Below, in pieces: positions 55,398 through 64,000 of a stretch of 64,000 bases of DNA; position 1 is the first letter of the stretch; each line of letters starts with the position of its first letter. Where the stretch lies: positions 1 to 64,000 of the forward strand of contig CALEIK010000026.1 in NCBI GenBank assembly GCA_937876195.1, read 5' to 3'. Source of the stretch: an uncultured Flavobacteriales bacterium (GTDB lineage: Bacteria; Bacteroidota; Bacteroidia; Flavobacteriales_D; Crocinitomicaceae). A program made the position numbers and the translations under genes. The notes beneath the pieces were generated by a model, which was given only the letters and a program-made list of their open reading frames with translations, did no database searches and was not told the DNA's origin.

Positions 55398-55435
55398 AAT
55401 AAGAAAGGAGCAACGTAAGTTGCTCCTTTCTTATT
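55398..55435. terminator. Long perfect hairpin terminator
   Basis: A 17-bp perfect stem around the loop GTAA, A-rich before and T-rich after, can terminate both the plus-strand T9SS gene and the minus-strand lipoprotein operon. Confidence 0.85.
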
Positions 55436-55518
55436 TATAAATTGTGCTTTCAGTGAGTTTGATACTATATAGCTCTAATGTAGAAGACCATGAAACATAA
55501 CATAATAAAGGTTCAGCT

Positions 55519-56037
55519 TTAATCCCAACCTAAAGAGTCTAAAAGAACTGGTAACATCTTATATTCAATATGTATATATTTCATTTTACTTTCTTCTATA
55601 TCTAAAATTAATGTGGGACCAAAAATATCAATATTATATTGAAGCATTTCATATGTTGAGTCTCTTACAACTGTAGCGGAATTGTCAATTTTATTTATTA
55701 TCTTATCAAAGTTTGGATGAGCGCCTTCTTTTCCACCTAATACTAATAAACCAGAAAAATTATTTCTATCTAATGATTCAAGAGTATGTACCACACACAG
55801 TTCGCAGGTATTTAAGGGGATAAAAAAAATAGTGTCATATAGCTGAGGTTGAACGAATAAATCATTCAAATAATAGTTTAAATCTTCTTTAAATGGATAT
55901 TCTGCAAATAATACATTTTTCTTTAATTCTGTGCTATTTGCATTTTTTTCAGAAGTGGTATCCGAGCTATCGCTTGAACACCCAATGAAGACCAATAATA
56001 CTATGATAATTTGTATTATAATTTTAAATGAAGCCAT
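55519..56037 (-). CDS. Thioredoxin-like lipoprotein with CxxC motif
   Basis: A 172-residue lipoprotein: the signal ends LLVFIGC, a lipobox. The body holds a TCELCV segment (CxxC) after a hydrophobic beta strand (DTIFFIPLN) and before a helix, then GPTLILDIEESKMKYI, a pattern like the thioredoxin/TlpA fold though without WCxxC. A redox role in the periplasm or on the outer membrane is inference. It overlaps the upstream lipoprotein gene by 14 bp and is the last gene of a three-gene operon with a Cys-rich peptide. Confidence 0.6.
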   Translation of the reverse strand: MASFKIIIQIIIVLLVFIGCSSDSSDTTSEKNANSTELKKNVLFAEYPFKEDLNYYLNDLFVQPQLYDTIFFIPLNTCELCVVHTLESLDRNNFSGLLVLGGKEGAHPNFDKIINKIDNSATVVRDSTYEMLQYNIDIFGPTLILDIEESKMKYIHIEYKMLPVLLDSLGWD

Positions 56038-57193
56038 AAATAATTATTTTATTATTGGATGGGGACTTAGGAATGTAATAGGAATTGTTAAATAAAAAAC
56101 CAGATAAGTAAAGAAACTCCCTTGCTGGAAATTCAAGGCGCCTTGTTCTTTCTGCATCTGTATCAATTATATCCATTGACCATGGTGCATCTAACATTGT
56201 ATTTTTCTTTCTAGTCTTTACGTTTATAAATGGTTGGCTTTTTTTCTTAATTCTATACAATATTTTGTCTTTTGCTACTAGCGATAACCAATATGATGAT
56301 GTAACATATAATTTATTCAGAAACTTATAATCATATAACTGATTCTTAGAAATACAATCTTGGGGAGTACTTGTTTCTTCTTCGGTTTCATATATAGTAT
56401 TATACACGATTTTTAAATCCTTTGTGAAATCACATTTAAGAATTTTATTCGAAGATGAAAAGGACGCATAAAACATATTGCTATCTGTAAAATTTGAGAT
56501 TATAGGAGTATCATAGTAGGGAAGCTTGCAATCTTGATCTACATAGCCAGAGTTGCCTATTCCGTGTAAATATTTGAAGTTTTGATCATAGACACTAAGG
56601 AAGTTGCCCTCAACAAAATCATTAATTTTCGTGTATGGAAGTATAAACTTGTTGTTTAACTTAATTGGTGTCATTCCTATATATGGCATTGAATTATATA
56701 CATATTTACCACCATCTAAGATGGTATCTACTTTTTTGTCGTTATAATTAAAGTTCAAAACTAAATTACTCAAAGTTGAAACTAAAATATTGCCATGATT
56801 ATTTATAAAATAAAAGTCACTAATTCCCTCTATATTTTTAGGGAGTTCAATTATTTGTATTGGATTAATAGGGTTTGAGTTTATATCAGAGAATTTGAGA
56901 GGGTAAACAATAATATTGTTCTCCATGGTAAGCACATACAGTTTTTCACTTTTTAACTTAAATGGAACATTCGCGTTAACTGTATTGTGTGCATCTGGAA
57001 AATTCAAAATGATAGAGTCACTAATAGTATTATGGATAATTGTTAAGTTACATTTTTTCACTTCTCCACTTGAAAGTTGTTTGAATATACCAGTTTCATT
57101 ATTTTCACATGCGGTGGAAAGAATAATAATGAAAATAAATAGGGGATAAAAAAACCTTATCCCCCATTCTGTTAAAGGCTTTTCACTTTTCAT
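56024..57193 (-). CDS. Beta-propeller-like lipoprotein
   Basis: A 389-residue lipoprotein whose signal ends ILSTAC. The body is beta-rich with repeats of 40-50 residues (for example KLYVLTMENNIIVYPL, GISDFYFINNHGNILVS, KLNNKFILPYTKIN), suggesting a six-bladed propeller of the DUF4221/BF3164-like kind; I am not sure of the family. Codon use is clearly more AT-rich than in neighbouring genes. It follows the Cys-rich peptide gene by 12 bp. Confidence 0.6.
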   Translation of the reverse strand: MKSEKPLTEWGIRFFYPLFIFIIILSTACENNETGIFKQLSSGEVKKCNLTIIHNTISDSIILNFPDAHNTVNANVPFKLKSEKLYVLTMENNIIVYPLKFSDINSNPINPIQIIELPKNIEGISDFYFINNHGNILVSTLSNLVLNFNYNDKKVDTILDGGKYVYNSMPYIGMTPIKLNNKFILPYTKINDFVEGNFLSVYDQNFKYLHGIGNSGYVDQDCKLPYYDTPIISNFTDSNMFYASFSSSNKILKCDFTKDLKIVYNTIYETEEETSTPQDCISKNQLYDYKFLNKLYVTSSYWLSLVAKDKILYRIKKKSQPFINVKTRKKNTMLDAPWSMDIIDTDAERTRRLEFPAREFLYLSGFLFNNSYYIPKSPSNNKIIIYGFI

Positions 57194-57205
57194 AATTTAA
57201 GTGAT

Positions 57206-57445
57206 TTAACGCTCCACACAAGGAAAAATCATTTGACAATCCTCTGGCTCACAGATAGGTAGTGTTGGTATTCCATCAACACATTTGTAGCCACAACACC
57301 ATCCAGTAGGGCAATTAAATACATGTTTTCTACACGGAGCTTTCTTTGATTCATCTAAACTTACATTGTTTGCTTGCACTATTGAAAAAACTCCAATAAC
57401 GCCTCCGATTAGCAAAAGCGAGAATAATAAAATTTTTCTTTTCAT
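57206..57445 (-). CDS. Small secreted Cys-rich peptide
   Basis: A 79-residue protein with a signal peptide (MKRKILLFSLLLIGGVIGVF) and a mature part of ~50 residues with eight cysteines, including FNCPTGWCCGYKC. The size and place ahead of a propeller lipoprotein recall the NVEALA-type peptides of Bacteroides, but the NVEALA motif itself is not present. Eight Cys suggest four disulfides. It is the first gene of the operon. Function is unknown; a signalling or toxin peptide is possible. Confidence 0.6.
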   Translation of the reverse strand: MKRKILLFSLLLIGGVIGVFSIVQANNVSLDESKKAPCRKHVFNCPTGWCCGYKCVDGIPTLPICEPEDCQMIFPCVER

Positions 57446-57595
57446 AACTATTAGTTTATAATTGTTCTTATAATATTATAAATAAATTTTGCTAATTCCA
57501 AATTTTTGTTAATTTCCACAGTATTTCGCCTCCTAAATATTAAGCTGTTTGTAATTGTTTACATTTCTTAACTTAGCGCATTAAACTAAACTTTT

Positions 57596-59440
57596 ATGAT
57601 AATAAAATATATAGGAATACTCTTTTATTTTTTGACTTTTTCAATTCACGCGCAAGTAGAAACTGAATCCTTACCGATTTTGAAATCGAGGGTACCAGTT
57701 GAATCAAAACCTAATCAGTCAATGTATTCACACCAAAAACTGAATACACTCTGGGAAAGTACTTTTGACAATCCAGCAGAATGGGTAATCGACCACGATG
57801 CTGTAGATTGTTCGCTTGATTGGAAAATTGGTTCAGATACTTGCCAAGGTCCATTCTACATTGATACAATCCAATCTACTTCGGCAGCAGACGGCTGGGC
57901 AATTTTGGATTCAGATGAATACGGAGCGTTGACAGGCGGAACTGATATGGAAGACTCGTGGCTGACAACTGCAGTCCCACTTGATCTAACAGCTACACCT
58001 AACGTGATTGTTGAGTTTGAAACATTTTATCGCAGATACAACTTTGAACGACCCTACTTGGTAGTTGGTGTTGGAGATGGGTTCGGAAATGTGGTGTGGC
58101 CAGATTTAGATCCTACTACGGACATTTCAGCAATGGACAATGTATTTGAAATTTTCCCCAATTGGTCGAATGGTCAGTATACAGATAATCCGCACAAAGT
58201 ACAAATCAACGTCAGCTCTGCACTTACTGGGGCAGTGAATGAAATCTATTTTCGTATCAATTGGACAGGTCGTTGGGGTTACGCATTATTTATCGACGAT
58301 TTCAAAGTGCTTGAGCAAGCACAACACGATATTATGTTCACCGATTCATGGGTGTACAATGAAAATACCGACAACATTCAATATGCGAAAACACCCATAG
58401 ATCAGGTTGAATCAAACTGGGAGATCGGTGCGAATGTGTACAATTTTGGATGGCAGAATCAAACCAATGTGTTATTTGATGCCGACTTTACAGCATTTTC
58501 AGTTGCTGACACAAGAGCTTTGTTTGAGGTGGATTCAACATATTCTATGGGGAATTTAGAGCCATTGTCTCTGCCCGTCGGTTTGTACGAAGGCGCATTT
58601 TCAGTGGTTTCAGACAATGAAACGGCTGGACCAGAGTTTGGAAACAATGAACGACTAAGAAATTTTGAAATTACGGACAGTCTGTATGCACAAGATGGAA
58701 TAGACGTTCATCCAGTAAGTGAATTAACCCTTTCTTCGATTGGGACAACCACCTTTGAAAATTCATCGGACGGATTGTTACTAGCAGCGATGTATCATAT
58801 AAAACAACAATCGTTGGTTTCAGGTCTACGTGTTATGCTTGCTCCTGGAACCGTGCAGGGAGGAGTGCTTGTAGGAAGTATTATTGATACAGCGGATTTC
58901 TGGGTAAATGATATAACACCCTTGGCTGAAACAGAAATTGATTATGTAGGTGTAACAGAGGTTTCAAACGGTTATGTGGATGTTTATTTCGCGTCACCAT
59001 TGCTGTTGGACACGGGATGTTACTATGCCGCCGTGACCTTATACAGCAATGACAATGTAAATCAGATCAATGTCATTAACGATTTAACTGTTGAACAACC
59101 AATTTATGCCAGTGCAATTCACAGATCCAATGTTTCATACACTAATGGAAATGCATTGGGTATTCGTATGTTGATGAATGGTGGTTGGCTCAATGTTTCA
59201 GAAAACAGTATGGAAGGGGTCGATATTTTTCCAAACCCGTCCAACGGTCAAGTAACTGTTACAAACGGTAACAACGCCAATAACACCATTGAGGTATACA
59301 CAACTCTTGGTAAAAAATTATATTCGACGCGCACGAACGAAACAATTCAGTTGGATTTGTCAATCTATGGTGCGGGTGTTTATTTTATTCAGATCAGTAG
59401 CGATCAAGGTTCGGTTTCAAAAAAATTAGTTATTCAATAA
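57596..59440 (+). CDS. Secreted protein with T9SS type A sorting domain
   Basis: A 614-residue protein with signal peptide (GILFYFLTFSIHAQ). Its body (LWESTFDNPAEWVIDHDA, DGWAILDSDEYG, FYRRYNFERPYLVVGVGDG) is a paralogue of the gene at 53592. The C-terminal T9SS domain (IFPNPSNGQVTVTNGN, GVYFIQISSDQG) is more diverged. It probably reaches the cell surface. It ends 12 bp before fabD on the same strand, an unusual neighbour for a surface protein. Confidence 0.85.
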   Translation: MIIKYIGILFYFLTFSIHAQVETESLPILKSRVPVESKPNQSMYSHQKLNTLWESTFDNPAEWVIDHDAVDCSLDWKIGSDTCQGPFYIDTIQSTSAADGWAILDSDEYGALTGGTDMEDSWLTTAVPLDLTATPNVIVEFETFYRRYNFERPYLVVGVGDGFGNVVWPDLDPTTDISAMDNVFEIFPNWSNGQYTDNPHKVQINVSSALTGAVNEIYFRINWTGRWGYALFIDDFKVLEQAQHDIMFTDSWVYNENTDNIQYAKTPIDQVESNWEIGANVYNFGWQNQTNVLFDADFTAFSVADTRALFEVDSTYSMGNLEPLSLPVGLYEGAFSVVSDNETAGPEFGNNERLRNFEITDSLYAQDGIDVHPVSELTLSSIGTTTFENSSDGLLLAAMYHIKQQSLVSGLRVMLAPGTVQGGVLVGSIIDTADFWVNDITPLAETEIDYVGVTEVSNGYVDVYFASPLLLDTGCYYAAVTLYSNDNVNQINVINDLTVEQPIYASAIHRSNVSYTNGNALGIRMLMNGGWLNVSENSMEGVDIFPNPSNGQVTVTNGNNANNTIEVYTTLGKKLYSTRTNETIQLDLSIYGAGVYFIQISSDQGSVSKKLVIQ

Positions 59441-59452
59441 AAGAGATTAAAA

Positions 59453-60340
59453 ATGAAAGCATACGTTTTTCCAGGTCAAGGAGCACAGTTTACAGGAATG
59501 GGAAGGGATTTATACGACAGTTCACCCATTGCGAAGGAACTGTTTTTAAAAGCCAATGAAATTCTTGGTTTTGAGATTACAAAAATCATGTTTGAAGGAA
59601 CTCCTGAAGAACTCAAGGAGACCAAAGTAACTCAACCCGCAATTTTTCTGCATTCTACCATTCTTGCCATATGTCTAGGTGATGGATTTCAACCAGATAT
59701 GGTGGCAGGGCATTCTCTTGGTGAGATTTCAGCACTCGTGGCAAATAAAACCTTAAAGTTTGAAGATGGGTTGCGTTTAGTTTCTGAGCGAGCACTTGCT
59801 ATGCAAGAGGCATGCGAAGCAACTCCTTCAACCATGGCTGCAATTATTGGGCTGGACGATGAGGTCGTTGAAAAAGTATGTCAAGATGTGGATGGGGTTG
59901 TTGTAGCTGCAAATTACAACTGTCCAGGTCAATTGGTGATTTCTGGAACCGTTCCAGCTGTTGAAAAGGCATGTGAACGATTAACTGAAGCGGGTGCACG
60001 ACGAGCAATGATTCTTCCTGTGGGAGGAGCTTTTCATTCTCCATTGATGGAACCAGCGCGAGAGAAATTGGCCGCAGCCATTCAAGCAACGATATTAAGC
60101 ACACCCATTTGTCCAATTTATCAGAATGTAGCAGCAAAGGCGGTTACTGACCCTGTTGAAATTCAAAAGAATTTAATTGCACAATTGACAGCACCAGTGA
60201 AATGGACGCAAACTATGCAACAAATGATAGCCGATGGTGCCTCAGAAGTAGTTGAAGTAGGACCAGGAAATGTACTTCAAGGGCTGTTCAAAAAAGTGGA
60301 CAGACAGTTTCCTTGTTCAAGTGCAACTTTGGGCGAATAA
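59453..60340 (+). CDS. fabD: Malonyl-CoA:ACP transacylase
   Basis: A 295-residue FabD that loads malonyl groups onto acyl carrier protein for fatty acid synthesis. The start MKAYVFPGQGAQFTGMG is typical, the active Ser is in VAGHSLGEISALVA, and the catalytic His is in GGAFHSPLM. Length is usual. No other fab genes are adjacent; it is followed by a strong hairpin. Confidence 0.96.
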   Translation: MKAYVFPGQGAQFTGMGRDLYDSSPIAKELFLKANEILGFEITKIMFEGTPEELKETKVTQPAIFLHSTILAICLGDGFQPDMVAGHSLGEISALVANKTLKFEDGLRLVSERALAMQEACEATPSTMAAIIGLDDEVVEKVCQDVDGVVVAANYNCPGQLVISGTVPAVEKACERLTEAGARRAMILPVGGAFHSPLMEPAREKLAAAIQATILSTPICPIYQNVAAKAVTDPVEIQKNLIAQLTAPVKWTQTMQQMIADGASEVVEVGPGNVLQGLFKKVDRQFPCSSATLGE

Positions 60341-60363
60341 GTACATTGAAAATATGAATACTG

Positions 60364-60392
60364 AACTCTCTGCGAATGCAGGGAGTTTTTTT
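60364..60392 (+). terminator. Terminator after fabD
   Basis: AACTCTCTGC pairs with GCAGGGAGTT (one mismatch) around GAAT, followed by T7. Confidence 0.85.
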
Positions 60393-60490
60393 GTTTTTGG
60401 ACTTGTGGTAAAAAAGGGTGAGGGCACACTCAATTATGGAATTTGGATCATGCTCGCATCTAAAGGGTATAAATCTAAAAATTAAGAATC

Positions 60491-61222
60491 ATGAAAAAAT
60501 TAATGGTAGTGAGTTGTTTGTTGATGTCAACAATGCTCTTTGGACAAGGAAACTTGGGAGAAGTAATAGGAACTGTGGTTGACAAGAAAGATGGAACACC
60601 AATATATGGTGCAGTGGCTTTTATAGAAACAGGAGGTACAAAGTATCAAGAACGAACCGATTACGACGGTCGATTTAGAATTACGGGAATTCCTGCAGGA
60701 ACCTATATTCTCGGAGTGAAGTACTATGAAGATACAATGAAAAATATCATAGTCCAGGTACCCATGGATGGCTTTTTTCAGGCAGGTGAATTAAAGTTTG
60801 AAAGTACAATAGCGGTTTTAGGTCCAGTGGAAGCTATTTATTATCGCGATAAAATTCAATTAATCGATGGGAATTTGCCGGTGAGAACAATTACTGCAGA
60901 GGAAATTGATAAATCACCCCTGAAATTTGATGTGAAAGGTCTTATTTCTTCAATGACTTCTGAAGTTCGGATGATGGAAGATGGAGAGTTGGTTTTTCGT
61001 GGAGCGCGTAAAGGAGATATGCTCTATTTAATGGACGGGGTAAAAACTGCCAATGTGGGAAATGTTCCTGGATGCTCCATTGGACGAATGATGGTGTACA
61101 CGGGAGGATTACCTGCGAAATACGGTGATACGCTTGGAGGTGTTGTGGTAATGGAGTCAAAAAGCTATTTTGATTTGTACCGTAAGTGGGAAGCTCAACA
61201 AATAAGAGAGGGAAAAAGATAA
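60491..61222 (+). CDS. TonB receptor-like protein with regulatory and plug domains but no barrel
   Basis: A 243-residue protein with signal peptide (LMVVSCLLMSTMLFGQ). Residues ~22-105 are a carboxypeptidase-like regulatory domain (EVIGTVVDKKDGTPIYGAVAFI, DYDGRFRITGIPAGTYIL). Residues ~135-225 resemble a TonB-receptor plug (VRTITAEEIDKSP, LYLMDGVKT, IGRMMVYTGGLPAKYGD). The ~600-residue barrel expected in SusC/TonB receptors is absent, and a terminator follows at once. The C-terminus is basic. It is either a degenerate receptor or a stand-alone plug-like protein. Confidence 0.75.
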   Translation: MKKLMVVSCLLMSTMLFGQGNLGEVIGTVVDKKDGTPIYGAVAFIETGGTKYQERTDYDGRFRITGIPAGTYILGVKYYEDTMKNIIVQVPMDGFFQAGELKFESTIAVLGPVEAIYYRDKIQLIDGNLPVRTITAEEIDKSPLKFDVKGLISSMTSEVRMMEDGELVFRGARKGDMLYLMDGVKTANVGNVPGCSIGRMMVYTGGLPAKYGDTLGGVVVMESKSYFDLYRKWEAQQIREGKR

Positions 61223-61246
61223 TTCCCGCCTGTCTTTAGGAATAAA

Positions 61247-61277
61247 AAAACCCGTGCGCCAGAGGCGTACGGGTTTT
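61247..61277. terminator. Bidirectional terminator
   Basis: AAAACCCGTGCGCC pairs with GGCGTACGGGTTTT (one G-T wobble) around AGA. It lies between the convergent plug-protein and hppD genes. Confidence 0.9.
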
Positions 61278-61306
61278 CAACCTAAAATAAGATGCTATAA
61301 CTTAAA

Positions 61307-62473
61307 TTATAACGTCCCACGCTTTTCTTGTTCACGCTCAATGGACTCGAACAAAGCTTTAAAGTTTCCAGCACCAAATCCTCTCGCTCCCATTCGTTGA
61401 ATGATCTCAAAGAACAAAGTTGGACGATCTTCTAACGGCTTGGTAAAAATTTGCAACAGATAACCTTCCTCATCTGCATCAATCATAATTCCAAGGCTTT
61501 TGAGCGTTTCAATGTCTTCTTTTAACGCATGATTATGCTCTTCCAATCGAACAGGAACGGCTCTATAATACTCTTCAGGTGGTGTTGACAAAAATTCAAT
61601 ACCTCTGCTTCGCAATGCAGAAACCGTGGAAATGATGTCGTCCGTTGCAACTGCGATATGTTGTACACCAGGACCTTCGTAGAAATCTAGGTATTCCTCA
61701 ATTTGAGAGCGTTTTTTTCCTTCTGCAGGTTCATTGATCGGGAATTTAATTCGTCCGTTTCCGTTCGACATTACCTTTGACATCAGCGCTGAATACTCGG
61801 TATGAATTTGCTTGTCATCGAATGAAAGAAAATTAACGAATCCCATAACGTCCTCGTACCATTTTACCCACGTGTTCATTTCTCCCCAACCTACGTTTCC
61901 AACCATATGGTCGATAAATTTTAAACCAACAGGTGTAGGGTTATAGTCTGATTCCCATTTTTGGTAACCTGGTAGAAACTCTCCTTTGTAATTTTTGCGT
62001 TCCACAAACATGTGAACTGTCTCCCCATAGGTATAAATACCAGCGCGTACAACTTCTCCATGTTTATCTTTTTCAACAACGGGTTCCATGTAGGATTTCG
62101 CTCCACGTTTGATTGTTTCGGCGTAGGCACTTCGGGCATCTTCAACCCACAATGCAACAATTTTAACCCCATCACCATGTTTTTTTACATGATCACCAAT
62201 AACAGACTCGCTGTTCAAAGCAGTTGTGAGTACCAGTCGAATTTTATCTTGTTTTAACACGTAGGAAGCTCGATCCTTTACGCCAGTTTCCAATCCCGCA
62301 TACGCATGTGATTGAAATCCAAAAGCCGTTTTATAAAAATGAGCCGCTTGTTTAGCATTACCTACGTAAAACTCAACATAATCCGTTCCAAGTAAAGGAA
62401 GAAAGTCTTGCGCCCCTTCAAATATTTTCTCTAATCCATATTCCACATTTTGTGGCGTAGTTTGTTTTCCCAT
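61307..62473 (-). CDS. hppD: 4-Hydroxyphenylpyruvate dioxygenase
   Basis: A 388-residue Fe(II) enzyme that turns 4-hydroxyphenylpyruvate into homogentisate in tyrosine breakdown. The C-terminal half carries the iron ligands: His in DHMVGNV, His in VQHIAVATDD and Glu in LFFEIIQRMGARGFGAGNF. Length is usual. It lies 13 bp downstream of hmgA, the next enzyme of the pathway. Confidence 0.96.
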   Translation of the reverse strand: MGKQTTPQNVEYGLEKIFEGAQDFLPLLGTDYVEFYVGNAKQAAHFYKTAFGFQSHAYAGLETGVKDRASYVLKQDKIRLVLTTALNSESVIGDHVKKHGDGVKIVALWVEDARSAYAETIKRGAKSYMEPVVEKDKHGEVVRAGIYTYGETVHMFVERKNYKGEFLPGYQKWESDYNPTPVGLKFIDHMVGNVGWGEMNTWVKWYEDVMGFVNFLSFDDKQIHTEYSALMSKVMSNGNGRIKFPINEPAEGKKRSQIEEYLDFYEGPGVQHIAVATDDIISTVSALRSRGIEFLSTPPEEYYRAVPVRLEEHNHALKEDIETLKSLGIMIDADEEGYLLQIFTKPLEDRPTLFFEIIQRMGARGFGAGNFKALFESIEREQEKRGTL

Positions 62474-62486
62474 GTTATCGTTTTTA

Positions 62487-63644
62487 TTAATGCAACCAAG
62501 ACTGATAATAGTCCTTGATTTCTATTTCTAATCCTTTTTTTGTCAGTTGAAGAGGTTTGAATGTATCCACCATCACCGCTAACTCTTGCGTTTCCTTTTT
62601 TCCAATGCTTCGTTCATAAGCTCCTGGGTGAGGTCCGTGAGGAATGCCTCCGGGATGAAGTGTGATTTGCCCCTTTTCAATGTTATTTCTACTCATAAAA
62701 TCACCATCAACGTAATATAACACCTCGTCAGAATCAATATTGCTATGATTGTACGGTGCAGGAATTGAATCTGGGTGATAATCGTAGAGACGCGGCACGA
62801 ATGAACAGATCACGAAAGCACTCGTTTCAAATGTTTGGTGAATAGGAGGTGGTAAGTGGATTCGACCCGTGATTGGTTCAAAATCGTGAATCGAGAAAGC
62901 ATACGGGTAATTGAAGCCATCCCAACCAACAACATCAAATGGATGCGATGCATAATTGTAGGAGTACAATATTCCTTGCTTTTTAGTTTTTACTAAAAAA
63001 TCTCCTTTTTCATGATGCGTTTCTAGCTCTGAAGGTGGTCGGAAATCACGTTCGCAATACGGAGAGTGTTCCAACAATTGTCCGAACCAATTTCTATAAC
63101 GTTTTGGGGTGTATATCGGATGGTGCGACTCAACGATAAACAAGCGATTTTCAGCTGTATCAAAATCAATTTGGTAAATAATTCCGCGAGGAACAACTAA
63201 ATAGTCGCCATATTTAAATGGAATATTCCCCAATTGGGTGCGCAATGTTCCAGAACCCTGATGAATAAAAATCACTTCATCGCAATCCGCGTTTTTATAG
63301 AAGTAATCACGCAAGGATTTTTTAGGAGCTGAAAGGGCAATTTGGCAGTCGCTATTCACAAGAACCGCAACCCGACTTTCTAGATAATCATCCGTCGGTG
63401 TGAGGTTGAACCCTGCAAAACTTCTCATTTGGAGCTGCTTTTCAACGGCTATTTCAGGATTTAAATCAATCTGTCCCACGAAGCTCTTCACAATGGTCGG
63501 AGGTTCAACATGGTACAACAGTGATGACATTCCATCAAAACCAATCGTTCCAAACAATTGCTCATGGTAGAGTTCGCCGTTTTCCTTTCTGAAAACGGTA
63601 TGTCTTTTTGGTGGGATTGTCCCTAATTTCTGATAAAAAGGCAT
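62487..63644 (-). CDS. hmgA: Homogentisate 1,2-dioxygenase
   Basis: A 385-residue cupin-fold Fe(II) enzyme that opens the homogentisate ring to maleylacetoacetate. Family marks are PKRHTVFR, LVVPRGIIYQI, PPPIHQTFETSAFV and FMSRNNIEKGQITLHPGGIPHGPHPGAYE, which hold the candidate iron ligands. ATG at 63644 (MPFYQKLG) is chosen; the longer in-frame start at 63686 adds a tail with no family match. It is first gene of the hmgA-hppD operon. Confidence 0.94.
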   Translation of the reverse strand: MPFYQKLGTIPPKRHTVFRKENGELYHEQLFGTIGFDGMSSLLYHVEPPTIVKSFVGQIDLNPEIAVEKQLQMRSFAGFNLTPTDDYLESRVAVLVNSDCQIALSAPKKSLRDYFYKNADCDEVIFIHQGSGTLRTQLGNIPFKYGDYLVVPRGIIYQIDFDTAENRLFIVESHHPIYTPKRYRNWFGQLLEHSPYCERDFRPPSELETHHEKGDFLVKTKKQGILYSYNYASHPFDVVGWDGFNYPYAFSIHDFEPITGRIHLPPPIHQTFETSAFVICSFVPRLYDYHPDSIPAPYNHSNIDSDEVLYYVDGDFMSRNNIEKGQITLHPGGIPHGPHPGAYERSIGKKETQELAVMVDTFKPLQLTKKGLEIEIKDYYQSWLH

Positions 63645-63722
63645 AAATAACTTAGTTTTAAATGTCAGTTCAACGTATGGGCACAATCATTAATCGACCT
63701 CACTGTACTTAACGTCCAACCA

Positions 63723-63750
63723 CAAAGATACAAACTCTTTGAGTCGCAAA
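63723..63750 (-). promoter_or_regulatory. Promoter of hmgA-hppD
   Basis: On the minus strand TTTG (63747-63750) and TATCTTTG (63723-63730) with a 16-bp spacer match the Bacteroidota -33 and -7 boxes, ~79 bp before the hmgA ATG. Confidence 0.55.
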
Positions 63751-63853
63751 AAAATGACGGTTATCAGTAAAATTAACTTAATCGCGAATATTTTTGGCTT
63801 GCATTTAGGAAAATCACCAAATATTATTTCTATTTGTAGGTAACAATTGATGT

Positions 63854-64000
63854 ATGAAGAAAATATTAGTAATTGGTGCAGGGGGTCAGATTGGAACTGA
63901 ATTAGTCTTGGCATTAAGATCCAAGCATGGTGAAACGAATGTGATAGGGGCAGATTTACACGAGGCCTGTCCAAAAGCGATAGGCAATGGACCATACGTC
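63854..64000 (+). CDS. NAD-dependent epimerase-type L-threonine 3-dehydrogenase, partial
   Basis: ATG at 63854 opens a frame of 49 codons that is cut by the end of the window. It starts MKKILVIGAGGQIGTELVLA, a Rossmann GxxGxxG motif, followed by NVIGADLHEA. The form is that of the short-chain (epimerase-like) threonine dehydrogenase of Bacteroidota, which makes 2-amino-3-oxobutyrate, the substrate of Kbl. Other epimerases of this fold cannot be excluded from 49 residues. Confidence 0.65.
   Translation, partial: MKKILVIGAGGQIGTELVLALRSKHGETNVIGADLHEACPKAIGNGPYV

Noticed and set aside
57206..57445. Calling the Cys-rich peptide an NVEALA family member
   Set aside because: The defining motif near the signal end is not present; only the size and gene neighbourhood are similar.
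60270..60485. ORF of 71 residues overlapping the end of fabD
   Set aside because: It reads through the fabD end and the terminator hairpin in another frame.
63690..63995. Minus-strand ORF of 101 residues upstream of hmgA
   Set aside because: It lies antisense to the epimerase-type gene starting at 63854 and covers the hmgA promoter; the product shows no family pattern.
1..64000. CRISPR array or prophage
   Set aside because: No regularly spaced repeats and no run of phage structural genes; the only phage-related items are the recombinase remnant and the AbiC-like gene.

Overview
The window is AT-rich bacterial DNA that reads as Bacteroidota, most likely Flavobacteriales (a Crocinitomicaceae/Fluviicola-like member is my inference). 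The evidence is type IX secretion sorting domains on several proteins, an alternative complex III respiratory operon, a split methionine synthase, and repeated matches to the Bacteroidota promoter -7 box TAnnTTTG just upstream of genes. There are no rRNA genes and no CRISPR array; one tRNA (Phe) is present.

Layout. 1-7000: the end of a gliding/T9SS surface protein, then a minus-strand run (2-hydroxyacid dehydrogenase, MgtE, O-antigen-ligase-like protein, S41 protease, RnpA, SPOR protein). 7200-19000: a plus-strand respiratory operon actABCDEF-coxB-coxA, closed by a hairpin terminator. 19000-24600: ruvB, queG and a DUF1800/DUF1501 surface pair. 24900-32500: an Mla/MCE lipid-transport operon (DUF748 protein, MlaE, MlaF, MlaD, an outer-membrane barrel candidate, YihY). 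32600-35500: a Cys-rich copper protein, then a small accessory islet (unknown membrane protein, DUF2806 protein, putative AbiC-like membrane protein, integrase remnant). 35500-38900: gamma and beta carbonic anhydrases with a SulP transporter. 38900-47100: kbl, a DUF5686 protein and a coaX/outer-membrane protein/TPR/lptC operon. 47160-51440: tRNA-Phe, a dispersed palindromic repeat, and a SAM-I riboswitch ahead of split metH. 51500-59440: three related T9SS cargo genes enclosing an AT-rich operon for a Cys-rich peptide and two lipoproteins. 59450-64000: fabD, a plug-only TonB-receptor-like protein, hppD-hmgA (tyrosine catabolism) and the start of an NAD-dependent threonine dehydrogenase-like gene.

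How the parts work together. The Act complex oxidises quinol and the CoxA/CoxB oxidase consumes the electrons. The carbonic anhydrases and SulP form a plausible bicarbonate supply module. Kbl and the partial Tdh-like gene are the two steps of threonine to glycine conversion but lie about 24 kb apart. The least ordinary material is (i) the Cys-rich peptide operon at 55.5-57.4 kb, (ii) the accessory islet at 33-35.5 kb with an attC-like hairpin, (iii) mosaic T9SS genes sharing a nearly identical 3' end, one of which has lost the ATG in front of its signal peptide, and (iv) a dispersed CCTCCCC/GGGGGAGG palindrome present twice.
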